Source of the DNA: Betaproteobacteria bacterium LSUCC0117
GTDB taxonomy: Bacteria > Pseudomonadota > Gammaproteobacteria > Burkholderiales > Burkholderiaceae_C
DNA: 64,000 nucleotides
Assembly (NCBI GenBank): GCA_030441535.1
Contig: JAUJFZ010000006.1
Location: forward strand, 1 to 64,000
Direction: 5' to 3'
In this document: in pieces, positions 42,566 to 50,782 of the stretch
Layout: the number at the start of each line of letters is the position of its first letter
Numbering within the stretch: position 1 is the first letter of the stretch
The notes under the pieces: model-generated
Databases searched by the model: none
The model's input: the letters and a program-made list of their open reading frames with translations, nothing else
Told to the model about the DNA's origin: nothing
Translations under genes and position numbers: made by a program

Positions 42566-43729
42566 TCAGACCCCTGCGAGCAACGCCATCACGCGTTTGT
42601 ATATGTTCTTGAGCGGCGCGATATCCGCTAAGGGCACGCACTCGTTAATTTTGTGAATGGTCGCGTTTGTCGGCCCCAATTCGATGACCTGTGGACAAAT
42701 TTGCGCAATAAATCGCCCATCGCTGGTACCGCCCGACGTTGAGAGCTCGGTTTCAATCCCCGTCTCGGAACGGATCGCTGCCTGCACCGCTTCGACCAAG
42801 GTACCTGTCTCTGTCAAAAACGGCAAACCGCTGATGCTCCACGTCAGGTCGTAGGTGAGGCCATGTTGCTGGAGCACAGCTTCGACACGCGCTTGCAGCG
42901 ATTCAGGCGTACTTTCTGTACAAAAACGGAAGTTAAAGTCGATCACGACCTCACCAGGGATGACATTACTCGCACCGGTACCGCCGTGGATATTGCTGAT
43001 TTGCCAACTGGTCGGAGGGAAAAATGCACTGCCCTGATCCCACTCCATTGCGGCCAATGCGGCCAAAGCAGGGGCAGCCTCGTGAATCGGGTTGCGCGCC
43101 ATGTGCGGGTAGGCGATATGGCCTTGAATGCCTTTGACGACGAGGCGCCCGCTCATGCTGCCACGGCGGCCGTTCTTGATCATGTCGCCAGTCTGCTTCA
43201 CCGAGGTGGGTTCGCCAACGATGCAGTAATTGAGCTGCTCGCCACGTTCCACCAGCTTTTTGCAAACCAGGGCTGTTCCGTCTTTGGCGGGACCCTCCTC
43301 GTCACTGGTAATGAGCATCGCGATGGACAAGGGCGCTGCCGGTTGAGCAACCCGAAACTCTCGGATCGCTACCACCATCGCAGCCAGAGAGGTCTTCATG
43401 TCGCTCGCACCACGGCCATATAAGTGGCCATCGCGGTGAGTCGGGGTGAACGGGTCACTCGCCCAGGCCTCACGCGGCCCGGTCGGCACCACATCGGTGT
43501 GCCCCGCGAACACGAGTAGCGGCGCCAAATCCCCATTCTGCAATGTGGGCGCCGTGTATTTAGCCCACAAATTGGTGACTTGCGCATCAGTTGGCCCCGC
43601 CATGATGCGCTCGCACACGAAACCCAAGGGTTGCAGTTCATCAGCCAGTAATCCCTGGCACCCCGCGTCATCGGGAGTGACGGAGGCTTTACTGATTAAA
43701 ACTTCTGCGAGCCGGAGGGTTTCGTTCAT
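42566..43729 (-). CDS. dapE: Succinyl-diaminopimelate desuccinylase
   Basis: Zinc metallopeptidase-like enzyme, 387 aa, that removes succinate from N-succinyl-LL-diaminopimelate on the way to lysine and peptidoglycan. The metal and catalytic motifs are FAGHTDVVPTG, YGRGASDMKTSLAAM and ITSDEEGPAKDGT; the GGTSDGRF and LGPTNATIHKINECV segments complete the site. It is third in dapC-dapD-dapE, with 17 bp to dapD. Confidence 0.96.
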   Translation of the reverse strand: MNETLRLAEVLISKASVTPDDAGCQGLLADELQPLGFVCERIMAGPTDAQVTNLWAKYTAPTLQNGDLAPLLVFAGHTDVVPTGPREAWASDPFTPTHRDGHLYGRGASDMKTSLAAMVVAIREFRVAQPAAPLSIAMLITSDEEGPAKDGTALVCKKLVERGEQLNYCIVGEPTSVKQTGDMIKNGRRGSMSGRLVVKGIQGHIAYPHMARNPIHEAAPALAALAAMEWDQGSAFFPPTSWQISNIHGGTGASNVIPGEVVIDFNFRFCTESTPESLQARVEAVLQQHGLTYDLTWSISGLPFLTETGTLVEAVQAAIRSETGIETELSTSGGTSDGRFIAQICPQVIELGPTNATIHKINECVPLADIAPLKNIYKRVMALLAGV

Positions 43730-43746
43730 GGTTGGTGGTCTGGGGT

Positions 43747-44571
43747 TTAGTCGCGTAACAGGTCGTTCAGGCTGGTTTTTGCGCGGGTTTTAGCGTCAAC
43801 GCGCTTCACAATCACCGCACAATAAAGACTGTATTTGCCGTCGTCAGATGGCAGGTTACCGCTGACGACTACAGAGCCAGCGGGAATGCGTCCATACGTG
43901 ACTTCACCGGTGGCACGATCGTAAATCTTGGTGCTCTGACCGATGTAAACGCCCATGGAAATGACAGAGTTCTCCTCCACGATCACACCCTCAACGACCT
44001 CGGAGCGCGCTCCGATGAAGCAGTTGTCTTCGATGATGGTGGGGTTGGCTTGCAGGGGCTCCAAAACGCCGCCGATACCAACGCCGCCTGACAGGTGAAC
44101 ATTGGCGCCAATTTGCGCGCAAGAGCCGACGGTGGCCCAGGTGTCAACCATGGTGTTTTCGCCCACGAAGGCGCCGATGTTCACGTAAGAGGGCATTAAC
44201 ACGGCACCCTTAGAGATAAAGCTGCCGCGGCGTGCAACTGCAGGGGGCACGACACGGACGCCAGCCTGTGCCATGGCGGCTGCATCCAGCTTGGAGAACT
44301 TGGGTTGCACTTTGTCGTAAAACGCCAGGTCACCTGAATGAATCGGCGCGTTGTCGTTCAGACGGAAAGAGAGCAAAACAGCCTTTTTCAGCCACTGGTG
44401 GGTGGTCCACTGACCCACGCCTTCACGCGTCGCCACACGCAGACTGCCGTTGTTCAGGCCGACAATGGCTTCTTCAACCGCGTCGATGACCTCTTTAGGC
44501 GCAGCTTTGGGTGACAAGTTGGCACGGTCTTCCCACGCGTTATCGATGATTTGTTGCAATTGTTGTGTCAT
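43747..44571 (-). CDS. dapD: Tetrahydrodipicolinate N-succinyltransferase
   Basis: 274-aa acyltransferase that succinylates tetrahydrodipicolinate from succinyl-CoA. It has a helical N-terminus and a left-handed beta-helix made of hexapeptide repeats (for example VNIGAFVGENTMVDTWATVG and GARSEVVEGVIVEENSVISM). Start at ATG 44571 gives the standard N-terminus MTQQLQQIIDNAWEDR. Second gene of the dapCDE unit, 20 bp after dapC. Confidence 0.97.
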   Translation of the reverse strand: MTQQLQQIIDNAWEDRANLSPKAAPKEVIDAVEEAIVGLNNGSLRVATREGVGQWTTHQWLKKAVLLSFRLNDNAPIHSGDLAFYDKVQPKFSKLDAAAMAQAGVRVVPPAVARRGSFISKGAVLMPSYVNIGAFVGENTMVDTWATVGSCAQIGANVHLSGGVGIGGVLEPLQANPTIIEDNCFIGARSEVVEGVIVEENSVISMGVYIGQSTKIYDRATGEVTYGRIPAGSVVVSGNLPSDDGKYSLYCAVIVKRVDAKTRAKTSLNDLLRD

Positions 44572-44591
44572 GGGTTCTCCAGTATTAAAAA

Positions 44592-45806
44592 TTAGTTCAG
44601 GTAGTTTTCGATGAATGCGCTGATGCGGTGCGCGGCCTCCAAACATTCCGCGGTCTCGGCGACCAAGGCCATTCGGATCCGGCCCGCGCCGGGGTTCTGT
44701 CCCGCCACTTCGCGCGCCAAGAAACTACCCGGTAAAACAGTCACATTGTATTGAGCCAACAATTCGGCCGCGAAACGCTGGTCATCACCTTGAAAGGCAG
44801 CGGGGACGGCGGCCCAGAGGTAAAAGCCGGCATCGGGCAACGCCACATCCATGACGCGCTCCAAAACAGGGGTGACCGCGTTGAATTTGTCGCGGTATTG
44901 CGCACGGTTGTCGATCACGTGCGCCTCGTCGTTCCAAGCCGCAATGCTGCCTGCCTGCACCATCGGGCTCATGGCCCCACCGTGGTAAGTGCGGTACAGC
45001 AAAAAAGACTTGATGAGCTGGGCGTCGCCCGCCACGAATCCGCTGCGTAGCCCCGGTGCGTTACTGCGCTTAGACAAGCTGGTGAACATCATCAGGTTCC
45101 TGAAGTCGGTACGCCCCAGTAACGCGGCGGCTTGTAGACCGCCCAATGGCGCCTCATCCCGGAAGTAGATTTCGCTGTAACACTCGTCTGAGGCGATGAC
45201 AAACCCGTACTGGTCAGACAACTCAAACAGATACCGCCACTCTTCCAGCGGCATGACAGCGCCCGCTGGATTCCCAGGCGAGCACACGTACAGCAGCTGC
45301 GTTTGGGCCCACTGCGCCGGCGTGACTCTCGTCCAATCAACGGCAAAATTACGCGCCGGATCACTGGGTACAAAAATGGGCTCGGCGCCTGCCAGCAGCG
45401 CCGCACCCTCATAGATTTGATAGAACGGGTTGGGGCATACCACCAGGGGGCGTTTTTGATGGGCGTGGCTGGCATCGATCACCACTTGCGCAAAAGCAAA
45501 TAGTGCTTCACGGGAGCCATTGACGGGGAGGCATTGGGTCGTTGGATCAACGGCGATGTCGTATCGGCGCTTCAGCCAATCGGTACACGCCGCACGCAAC
45601 TGCGGTAATCCCCCTGTGGCGGGGTAGCTTGACAGCGCCCCTGTGGCTGACTGCATCGCGGCCATGAGGAGCGGCGGCGTGGGGTGTCTCGGCTCACCAA
45701 TTCCCAAACTGATGGGGGCATGGTCTGCGCTTGGCGTGACCGTCGCAAATAGGGCGCGCAGGCGTTCAAACGGGTAGGCCTGCAGCGATTTCAATAAAGG
45801 GTTCAT
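44592..45806 (-). CDS. dapC: Succinyldiaminopimelate aminotransferase
   Basis: Fold-type I PLP aminotransferase of 404 aa. The PLP lysine lies in TSLSKRSNAPGLRSGF and the substrate Arg near GRIRMALVAE; other segments are SLGIGEPRHPTPP and CSPGNPAGAV. It transfers the amino group from glutamate to succinyl-amino-ketopimelate. Position directly upstream of dapD and dapE settles the specificity. The start at ATG 45806 is preferred over 45815. The gene begins 6 bp from the stop of the GntR gene on the same strand. Confidence 0.93.
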   Translation of the reverse strand: MNPLLKSLQAYPFERLRALFATVTPSADHAPISLGIGEPRHPTPPLLMAAMQSATGALSSYPATGGLPQLRAACTDWLKRRYDIAVDPTTQCLPVNGSREALFAFAQVVIDASHAHQKRPLVVCPNPFYQIYEGAALLAGAEPIFVPSDPARNFAVDWTRVTPAQWAQTQLLYVCSPGNPAGAVMPLEEWRYLFELSDQYGFVIASDECYSEIYFRDEAPLGGLQAAALLGRTDFRNLMMFTSLSKRSNAPGLRSGFVAGDAQLIKSFLLYRTYHGGAMSPMVQAGSIAAWNDEAHVIDNRAQYRDKFNAVTPVLERVMDVALPDAGFYLWAAVPAAFQGDDQRFAAELLAQYNVTVLPGSFLAREVAGQNPGAGRIRMALVAETAECLEAAHRISAFIENYLN

Positions 45807-45811
45807 AGCCC

Positions 45812-46498
45812 TCAATTATCGCTTGGCTGAAGGTTGCGTTGGTTGACCATGCTAATCAAATCGGTGAAGCGCTCGCCCTGTACCAAAACATGCTGTCGCG
45901 CCGCTCGCGCAGCACGCTCTTCGTCCCCCGCTTGGAGGGCTGCACTTAGCTCGGCGTGCTCCGCGATCGATTGACCGACACGGTGCCGCACCTGCAGCTG
46001 CATCCGTCTGTAGGGCTTCAAACGGTTTTTCAACGTGGTCGTTTGCTGCACCAAAAAATCGTTTCCACTGGCCCGGTAGATCAGTTGGTGGAACACCTCA
46101 TTGGCGTGGTAATAAGCGTTCGGGTCGCCGGCCATGCCGACGGCTTCGCAATGCTGACGAGCCTGTGTCAATGCCGCCAACAGTGCGGCGTCAGCACGGC
46201 GGGCCGCCAGACGTGCGCACATGGCCTCCAATTCCGCCATGACTTCAAACATTTGAATCAAACCAGCTGGACTGATGGATGCGACATAGGTCCCCCTTTT
46301 GGGAAGGACGTCCACCAAACCACTGGCCTCAAGCTGTTGGAGGGCCTCTCGCACGGGGGTTCGGGAAACCTCAAACCGTTCGGCTATTTCGTCAATGTGC
46401 AGTTGTTCTCCCGGGCGCAAACGCCCCTCGACGATGTCGTCCTCGAGTTGTTCTCGCATTCGCTGCACGAGCGTCGGTTTGGCGTTAGAGAGGGCCAT
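45812..46498 (-). CDS. matR: GntR-family (FCD) regulator of the malonate locus
   Basis: 228-aa regulator with an N-terminal winged helix (RMREQLEDDIVEGRLRPGEQ, FEVSRTPVREALQQLEASG) and a C-terminal FCD ligand-binding domain with metal-type histidines (YYHANEVFHQLIY). It is divergent from the TRAP-mat genes with two palindromes between them. MatR of rhizobia, a GntR protein controlling malonate genes, is the closest functional parallel; the name here is inferred from context. ATG 46498 is used because longer frames run through the operator region into the opposite gene. dapC follows 6 bp downstream. Confidence 0.82.
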   Translation of the reverse strand: MALSNAKPTLVQRMREQLEDDIVEGRLRPGEQLHIDEIAERFEVSRTPVREALQQLEASGLVDVLPKRGTYVASISPAGLIQMFEVMAELEAMCARLAARRADAALLAALTQARQHCEAVGMAGDPNAYYHANEVFHQLIYRASGNDFLVQQTTTLKNRLKPYRRMQLQVRHRVGQSIAEHAELSAALQAGDEERAARAARQHVLVQGERFTDLISMVNQRNLQPSDN

Positions 46499-46524
46499 GG
46501 TTGCGCGCGATTCGGGGTAAACCA

Positions 46525-46537
46525 CTAGATTGTCTAG
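46525..46537. promoter_or_regulatory. Palindrome CTAGA-TTG-TCTAG, candidate regulator operator
   Basis: A perfect 5+5 bp inverted repeat with a 3-bp centre lies between the divergent regulator and TRAP genes, just upstream of a TATAAC at 46549-46554. Position suits a repressor site overlapping the -35 region. Confidence 0.5.
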
Positions 46538-46562
46538 GACTAAAAAAATATAACATTCGCGC

Positions 46563-46576
46563 TGTTTTATACAACA
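46563..46576. promoter_or_regulatory. Palindrome TGTTTTATACAACA, candidate GntR/FCD operator
   Basis: 12 of 14 positions are symmetric. The core (TTGTATA on the reverse strand) resembles the TTGTATACAA type bound by FCD-family GntR regulators. It covers the predicted transcript start and ends just before the AAGGAG of the TRAP binding-protein gene, so binding would block transcription. Confidence 0.6.
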
Positions 46577-46589
46577 CAAGGAGACTTTT

Positions 46590-47585
46590 ATGAAGCCCGT
46601 TTTGAAGAAATTAGCTGCCTTGGCAGTTTTGGCCGGTATGGCCGTTTCGGCACATGCCGACATTGTGCTCAAAGCATCGCACCAGTTCCCCGGCGGTAAG
46701 GGTGACGTTCGCGACGAGATGGTACAAATTATTGCGCGCGAAGTGGAGGCCGCAAATGTTGGTTTGACCATCAAGGTGTTCCCAGGTTCAAGCTTGGTGA
46801 AGCCGAAAGAGCAGTGGAAAGCCATGCTCAGCGGCCAAATCGACATGACCTCGCTGCCGTTGGACTACGCATCCGGTTTCCATCCCGAGTTTGGCGCGAC
46901 GCTAATGCCAGGCCTGGTTAAGAGCCACGCACACGCGCGCAAGATCAACGCATCGCCTTTCATGGATGACATCCGCAGCATCATCAACAAAGGTGGCGTG
47001 GACGTTTTGGCAGATGCATGGTTGGCTGGTGCCTTTGCCGGCAAGGACACTTGTATCCTTGAGCCGAAAGACGTTAACGGCTTGAAGATCCGCTCTGCGG
47101 GCGCCACTTTCGCTGAAATGTGGGCCGGCGCTGGCGCATCTATCGTTTCAATTCCCTCAAGCGAGGTATACAGCGCGCTCCAGCAGGGCGTTGCGCAAGG
47201 TACGGACACCTCTGCCGGTAGTTTCGTTTCATTCCGTCTGTACGAGCAGTTGAAGTGCTTGACCGCGCCTGGCGACCAGGGTTTGTGGTTCATGTACGAG
47301 CCTGTGCTGATCTCTCAGCGCGCCATGGCTAAGCTGAACGATGCGCAAAAAGCCGCATTGAAAGCCGCCTCCAAAAAGGCTGAGGACTACTTCGCGGCCG
47401 AGTCGAAGAAGTTAGACGACAAAATGGTCGACGCCTACACCAAGGCCGGCGTGAAAGTCGTTTACATGACCGAAGCCCAAGCCGACATGTGGCGCGATGT
47501 TGCTGGCAAAACGTCCTACAAGACGTTTTCTGAGAAAGTCCCTGGTGGCAAGGCCCTGATCGACAAGGCTTTGGCCGTTAAGTAA
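46590..47585 (+). CDS. dctP: TRAP transporter substrate-binding protein (DctP type), probably for malonate
   Basis: Periplasmic binding protein of 331 aa with a Sec signal (MKPVLKKLAALAVLAGMAVS, cleavage after AHA). The DctP fold is indicated by the IKVFPGSSL segment and the GLKIRSAGATFAEM segment with the conserved carboxylate-binding Arg. Three mature cysteines are not in a lipobox. Its substrate is inferred to be malonate because the next genes make and decarboxylate malonyl-CoA. AAGGAG lies 7 bp before the ATG. Confidence 0.9.
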   Translation: MKPVLKKLAALAVLAGMAVSAHADIVLKASHQFPGGKGDVRDEMVQIIAREVEAANVGLTIKVFPGSSLVKPKEQWKAMLSGQIDMTSLPLDYASGFHPEFGATLMPGLVKSHAHARKINASPFMDDIRSIINKGGVDVLADAWLAGAFAGKDTCILEPKDVNGLKIRSAGATFAEMWAGAGASIVSIPSSEVYSALQQGVAQGTDTSAGSFVSFRLYEQLKCLTAPGDQGLWFMYEPVLISQRAMAKLNDAQKAALKAASKKAEDYFAAESKKLDDKMVDAYTKAGVKVVYMTEAQADMWRDVAGKTSYKTFSEKVPGGKALIDKALAVK

Positions 47586-47599
47586 TCGGAGTCCGCCCC

Positions 47600-48127
47600 T
47601 TGAAACAAATTTACAAATGGGTTTGCCGACTTTCACAGGTCAGCGGCATGGTTGCTGCGCTGCTGATGGTGGTGTCGGTGTTTGTGGTCTGTCAGATGAT
47701 CTTTGTCCGAGCTGTGCTCGGCGAATCATCAATCTGGCAGACCGAGTTTGTGACCTACGCTTTGGTCGCAGCGACGTTTCTCGGGGCGCCTTACATCTTG
47801 CTAACCAAGGGGCATGTCAACGTTGACTTGCTCCCGCTGTTTCTCAGCCACAAGGCCCGCGTCGCGCTGGCCTGGGTGGCATCTATTGCCTCTTTGACTT
47901 TCTGCTTGCTGTTTCTCTACAGCGCGTTGCACTGGTGGTACGAGGCCTGGAACCTCGATTTAACGACCCCCAGCATCTGGCGCGCTCGCTTGTGGATTCC
48001 TTACCTGAGCGTCCCCGTCGGCATGACTTTGTTGTGCTTGCAGTACGTGGTTGATATTTGGGCGCTTGCGACTGGACGCGACATGCCTTTCGGAATGGAT
48101 CCATCCAAACAAAAGGAAATGGCATGA
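47600..48127 (+). CDS. dctQ: TRAP transporter small membrane subunit DctQ
   Basis: 175-aa inner-membrane protein with four hydrophobic spans (about 14-35, 50-70, 90-110, 130-152). It has the DctQ signature region around WQTEFVTYALVAATFLGAPY and GHVNVDLLP. The start is a TTG at 47600, after GGAG at 47588-47591. It links binding protein and large permease. The stop overlaps dctM by 4 bp. Confidence 0.9.
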   Translation: MKQIYKWVCRLSQVSGMVAALLMVVSVFVVCQMIFVRAVLGESSIWQTEFVTYALVAATFLGAPYILLTKGHVNVDLLPLFLSHKARVALAWVASIASLTFCLLFLYSALHWWYEAWNLDLTTPSIWRARLWIPYLSVPVGMTLLCLQYVVDIWALATGRDMPFGMDPSKQKEMA

Positions 48128-49431
48128 CCCCGTTGGCTCTTGGCGGCGTAATTTTCGCGGTCGCATTGATTTTGCTGGCAACAGGCATGCCGATCGCGTT
48201 CGCGCTGGGCAGTACTGCGCTGATTTTTATGCTGTGGACGAATGGCTTTGACGCCGTCATGTACATGGCTGATACGGTGTTCGCAGGTCTTGACGATTTC
48301 ACACTAGCGTCGATCCCGATGTTCATCATCATGGGAGCAGCGGTCGCATCCTCGCGGGCAGGCAGCGACCTTTATGAGGCACTCAACCGCTGGTTGTACA
48401 AGGTGCCCGGCTCCTTAGTGATTTCCAACATCGGCGCTTGTGCGTTGTTCTCCGCGCTCACGGGCTCATCGCCCGCCACGTGTGCGGCAATCGGCAAGAT
48501 GGGCATTCCCGAGATGCGTCGCCGCGGCTATGCGGCAGACTTGGCAACGGGCTCGATCGCCGCAGGCGGTACCCTGGGTATCTTGATCCCACCGAGCGTG
48601 ACCATGATCTTGTACGGCATTGCCAGCGAGACATCCATCGGGCGACTCTTCATCGCGGGGATTCTGCCCGGCTTGATGCTGACCGGCTTGTTCATTGCGT
48701 GGGCTCTATTTTTGAGCTGGCGGCGTGGCACGACCAAGGTCAGCGCCGATGTGTATTACTCGTGGGCTCAGCGCTTCGAGCTGTTGCCCCGCTTGCTTCC
48801 ATTGCTTGGGGTGATCATCGGCGTGATTTATGCGCTCTACGGCGGGATCGCAACCCCCTCCGAGGCGGCGGGCGTCGGCGCCGCGTTGTGTCTGATCATG
48901 GTCATCGTCATCTACCGCATGTGGCACTGGACCGCTATTTGGACCATCGTGCGCGATGCCATTCGCGAATCAGGCATGTTGCTACTCATTATCGGCATGT
49001 CGGTGTTGTTCAGCTATGCCATGTCCTCCAGCCTCGTCACCCAGAGCATCGCTGAAGCGATCGCCGAAATGGAGGTTAATCGCTGGATCCTGTTGGCGCT
49101 GATCAACGTCTTGTTACTGGTATTAGGTTGCTTCTTGCCCCCAGCCGCCATTATTTTGATGACCACGCCCATCATCTTGCCCGTGATCACAGCGGCAGGT
49201 TTTGATCCGATTTGGTTTGGCGTTGTGCTGACGATCAACATGGAATTGGGCCTGATCACGCCCCCCGTTGGACTGAACCTGTTTGTGATCAACGGCATCA
49301 CGCCAGACGTGAGTCTGACCACCATCTTGCGCGGCGCGTTCCCGTTCATGATGTGCATGGTCATTTCGATTGTGTTGTTGTGCTTTTTCCCGGAAATCGC
49401 AACGTGGTTACCCACCGCGATGATGGGTTAA
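48124..49431 (+). CDS. dctM: TRAP transporter large permease DctM
   Basis: 435-aa sodium-coupled permease with about twelve spans. Conserved stretches include IPMFIIMGAAVASSRAGSDL, ALTGSSPATCAAIGKMGIPE, GTLGILIPPSVTMILYG and, near the end, NMELGLITPPVGLNLFVING. The ATG at 48124 overlaps the dctQ stop as ATGA; earlier in-frame starts lie inside dctQ. It completes a P-Q-M TRAP system. Confidence 0.93.
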   Translation: MTPLALGGVIFAVALILLATGMPIAFALGSTALIFMLWTNGFDAVMYMADTVFAGLDDFTLASIPMFIIMGAAVASSRAGSDLYEALNRWLYKVPGSLVISNIGACALFSALTGSSPATCAAIGKMGIPEMRRRGYAADLATGSIAAGGTLGILIPPSVTMILYGIASETSIGRLFIAGILPGLMLTGLFIAWALFLSWRRGTTKVSADVYYSWAQRFELLPRLLPLLGVIIGVIYALYGGIATPSEAAGVGAALCLIMVIVIYRMWHWTAIWTIVRDAIRESGMLLLIIGMSVLFSYAMSSSLVTQSIAEAIAEMEVNRWILLALINVLLLVLGCFLPPAAIILMTTPIILPVITAAGFDPIWFGVVLTINMELGLITPPVGLNLFVINGITPDVSLTTILRGAFPFMMCMVISIVLLCFFPEIATWLPTAMMG

Positions 49432-49440
49432 ATCTGCAAA

Positions 49441-50757
49441 ATGATTTCATGGAAACAGCTCACCTCACTCGGAAATAAGGCCAAGGCCGACGGTGGCTTT
49501 TCGCGGTTGGTTGATGCCTGCAACCAACTGGTCTCTGAACGTGGCCAAGCCAACCTCTACGCACTGGCGACCGCCGTAGTGGAGGGGTGGCAAGGTCTCA
49601 GTCGCGAACGCCACGACGCCTTTTTTGCGGTGCTGGCAACGGAATTTGATGCTGACGCCGACGCCGTCATGTCTGCCGCCAAGGCTTACACGCAGGCGCC
49701 TACACCCGCCGCATTAGCGGCACTGTCGACGGCCACAGAGTCGCGTCGTCAAGAACTATTCAGGCGGATCAACCGCACCCAAGGGGGTACCGCCACCTTG
49801 TTAGCGATGCGGGTCGCCCTGATGGGCTGCATGCGCAACCGGAAAGGGTTGGAGGCAGTTGATGCCGATTTTCTGCACCTTTTAAGCTCGTGGTTCAACC
49901 CGGGCTTTCTGCATTTCGAGCCAGTCAGTTGGAACTCCCCCGCGGTACTTCTTGAAAAAATCATCGCACACGAGGCCGTTCATGCCATTGCGAGTTGGAC
50001 CCACTTGCGCCGGCGATTGGAGTCTGACAGGCGCTGCTACGCGTTTTTCCACCCACAGTTGCCCAATGAGCCCTTGATCTTCGTCGAAGTCGCGCTGACG
50101 CATGAGATACCGGGTGCCATTGCGCCATTGATCGCTCTGAAGTCAGACGATGCAATGAAAGATGCGCCAAAGGCGGATCTCAAAACCAAACCACCGACGA
50201 CGGCAGTTTTCTACTCCATCAGCAACTGTCAACCCGGTTTGCGCGGGGTCTCTTTGGGTAACTTTCTAATCAAGCGTGTGGCTGAGCACCTGATTAAAGA
50301 GGTGCCCACTTTGGAGACTTTTTGCACGCTGTCGCCAGTGCCGACGCTTTGTCGTTGGCTCGACAAGGTGGACGCTGCGAGCCTGCCGCCCACAACCCAA
50401 GAAGCCTATAACCGTCTGCGCAGCTGGCAGGCGGTCTCCAAGCCGCTCACGGCGGCACAGATCAGCGCCATGCCAGTTGATGTACGGGAAAGTCTGCTGC
50501 GGCTCACGACACACTTATTGGTGAAAGGTTCGCATCTGGATTTGCCCGATCCGGTCGCACGCTTCCATTTAGACAATGGTGCCAGACTGGAAGCGGTGCA
50601 CGCCGCAGCCGACCTGTCCACGAAGGGCTTAAAAGAATCTTTGTCCGTGATGGTGAATTACCGTTACGACTTGGACGCCGTTGAGGCACGCCACGAGGCA
50701 TTTGTTAACCACGATGTGGTGTATGCCAGTGGTCTAAAAAAATGGCTGAAGGCCTGA
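49441..50757 (+). CDS. matA: Malonyl-CoA decarboxylase
   Basis: 438-aa enzyme that converts malonyl-CoA to acetyl-CoA and CO2. An N-terminal helical domain (about 1-110) precedes the GNAT-like catalytic domain. Recognisable are LHFEPVSWNSPAVLLEKIIA, HEAVHAIASW, RCYAFFHP, VALTHEIPGAI, VFYSISNCQPGLRGVSLGNF and the catalytic CTLSPVPTLCRW near 298. Its position between a TRAP transporter and malonyl-CoA synthetase defines a malonate catabolic role. 9 bp after dctM. Confidence 0.94.
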   Translation: MISWKQLTSLGNKAKADGGFSRLVDACNQLVSERGQANLYALATAVVEGWQGLSRERHDAFFAVLATEFDADADAVMSAAKAYTQAPTPAALAALSTATESRRQELFRRINRTQGGTATLLAMRVALMGCMRNRKGLEAVDADFLHLLSSWFNPGFLHFEPVSWNSPAVLLEKIIAHEAVHAIASWTHLRRRLESDRRCYAFFHPQLPNEPLIFVEVALTHEIPGAIAPLIALKSDDAMKDAPKADLKTKPPTTAVFYSISNCQPGLRGVSLGNFLIKRVAEHLIKEVPTLETFCTLSPVPTLCRWLDKVDAASLPPTTQEAYNRLRSWQAVSKPLTAAQISAMPVDVRESLLRLTTHLLVKGSHLDLPDPVARFHLDNGARLEAVHAAADLSTKGLKESLSVMVNYRYDLDAVEARHEAFVNHDVVYASGLKKWLKA

Positions 50758-50782
50758 GTCTTCACTTTTACTTCTTAGCAAT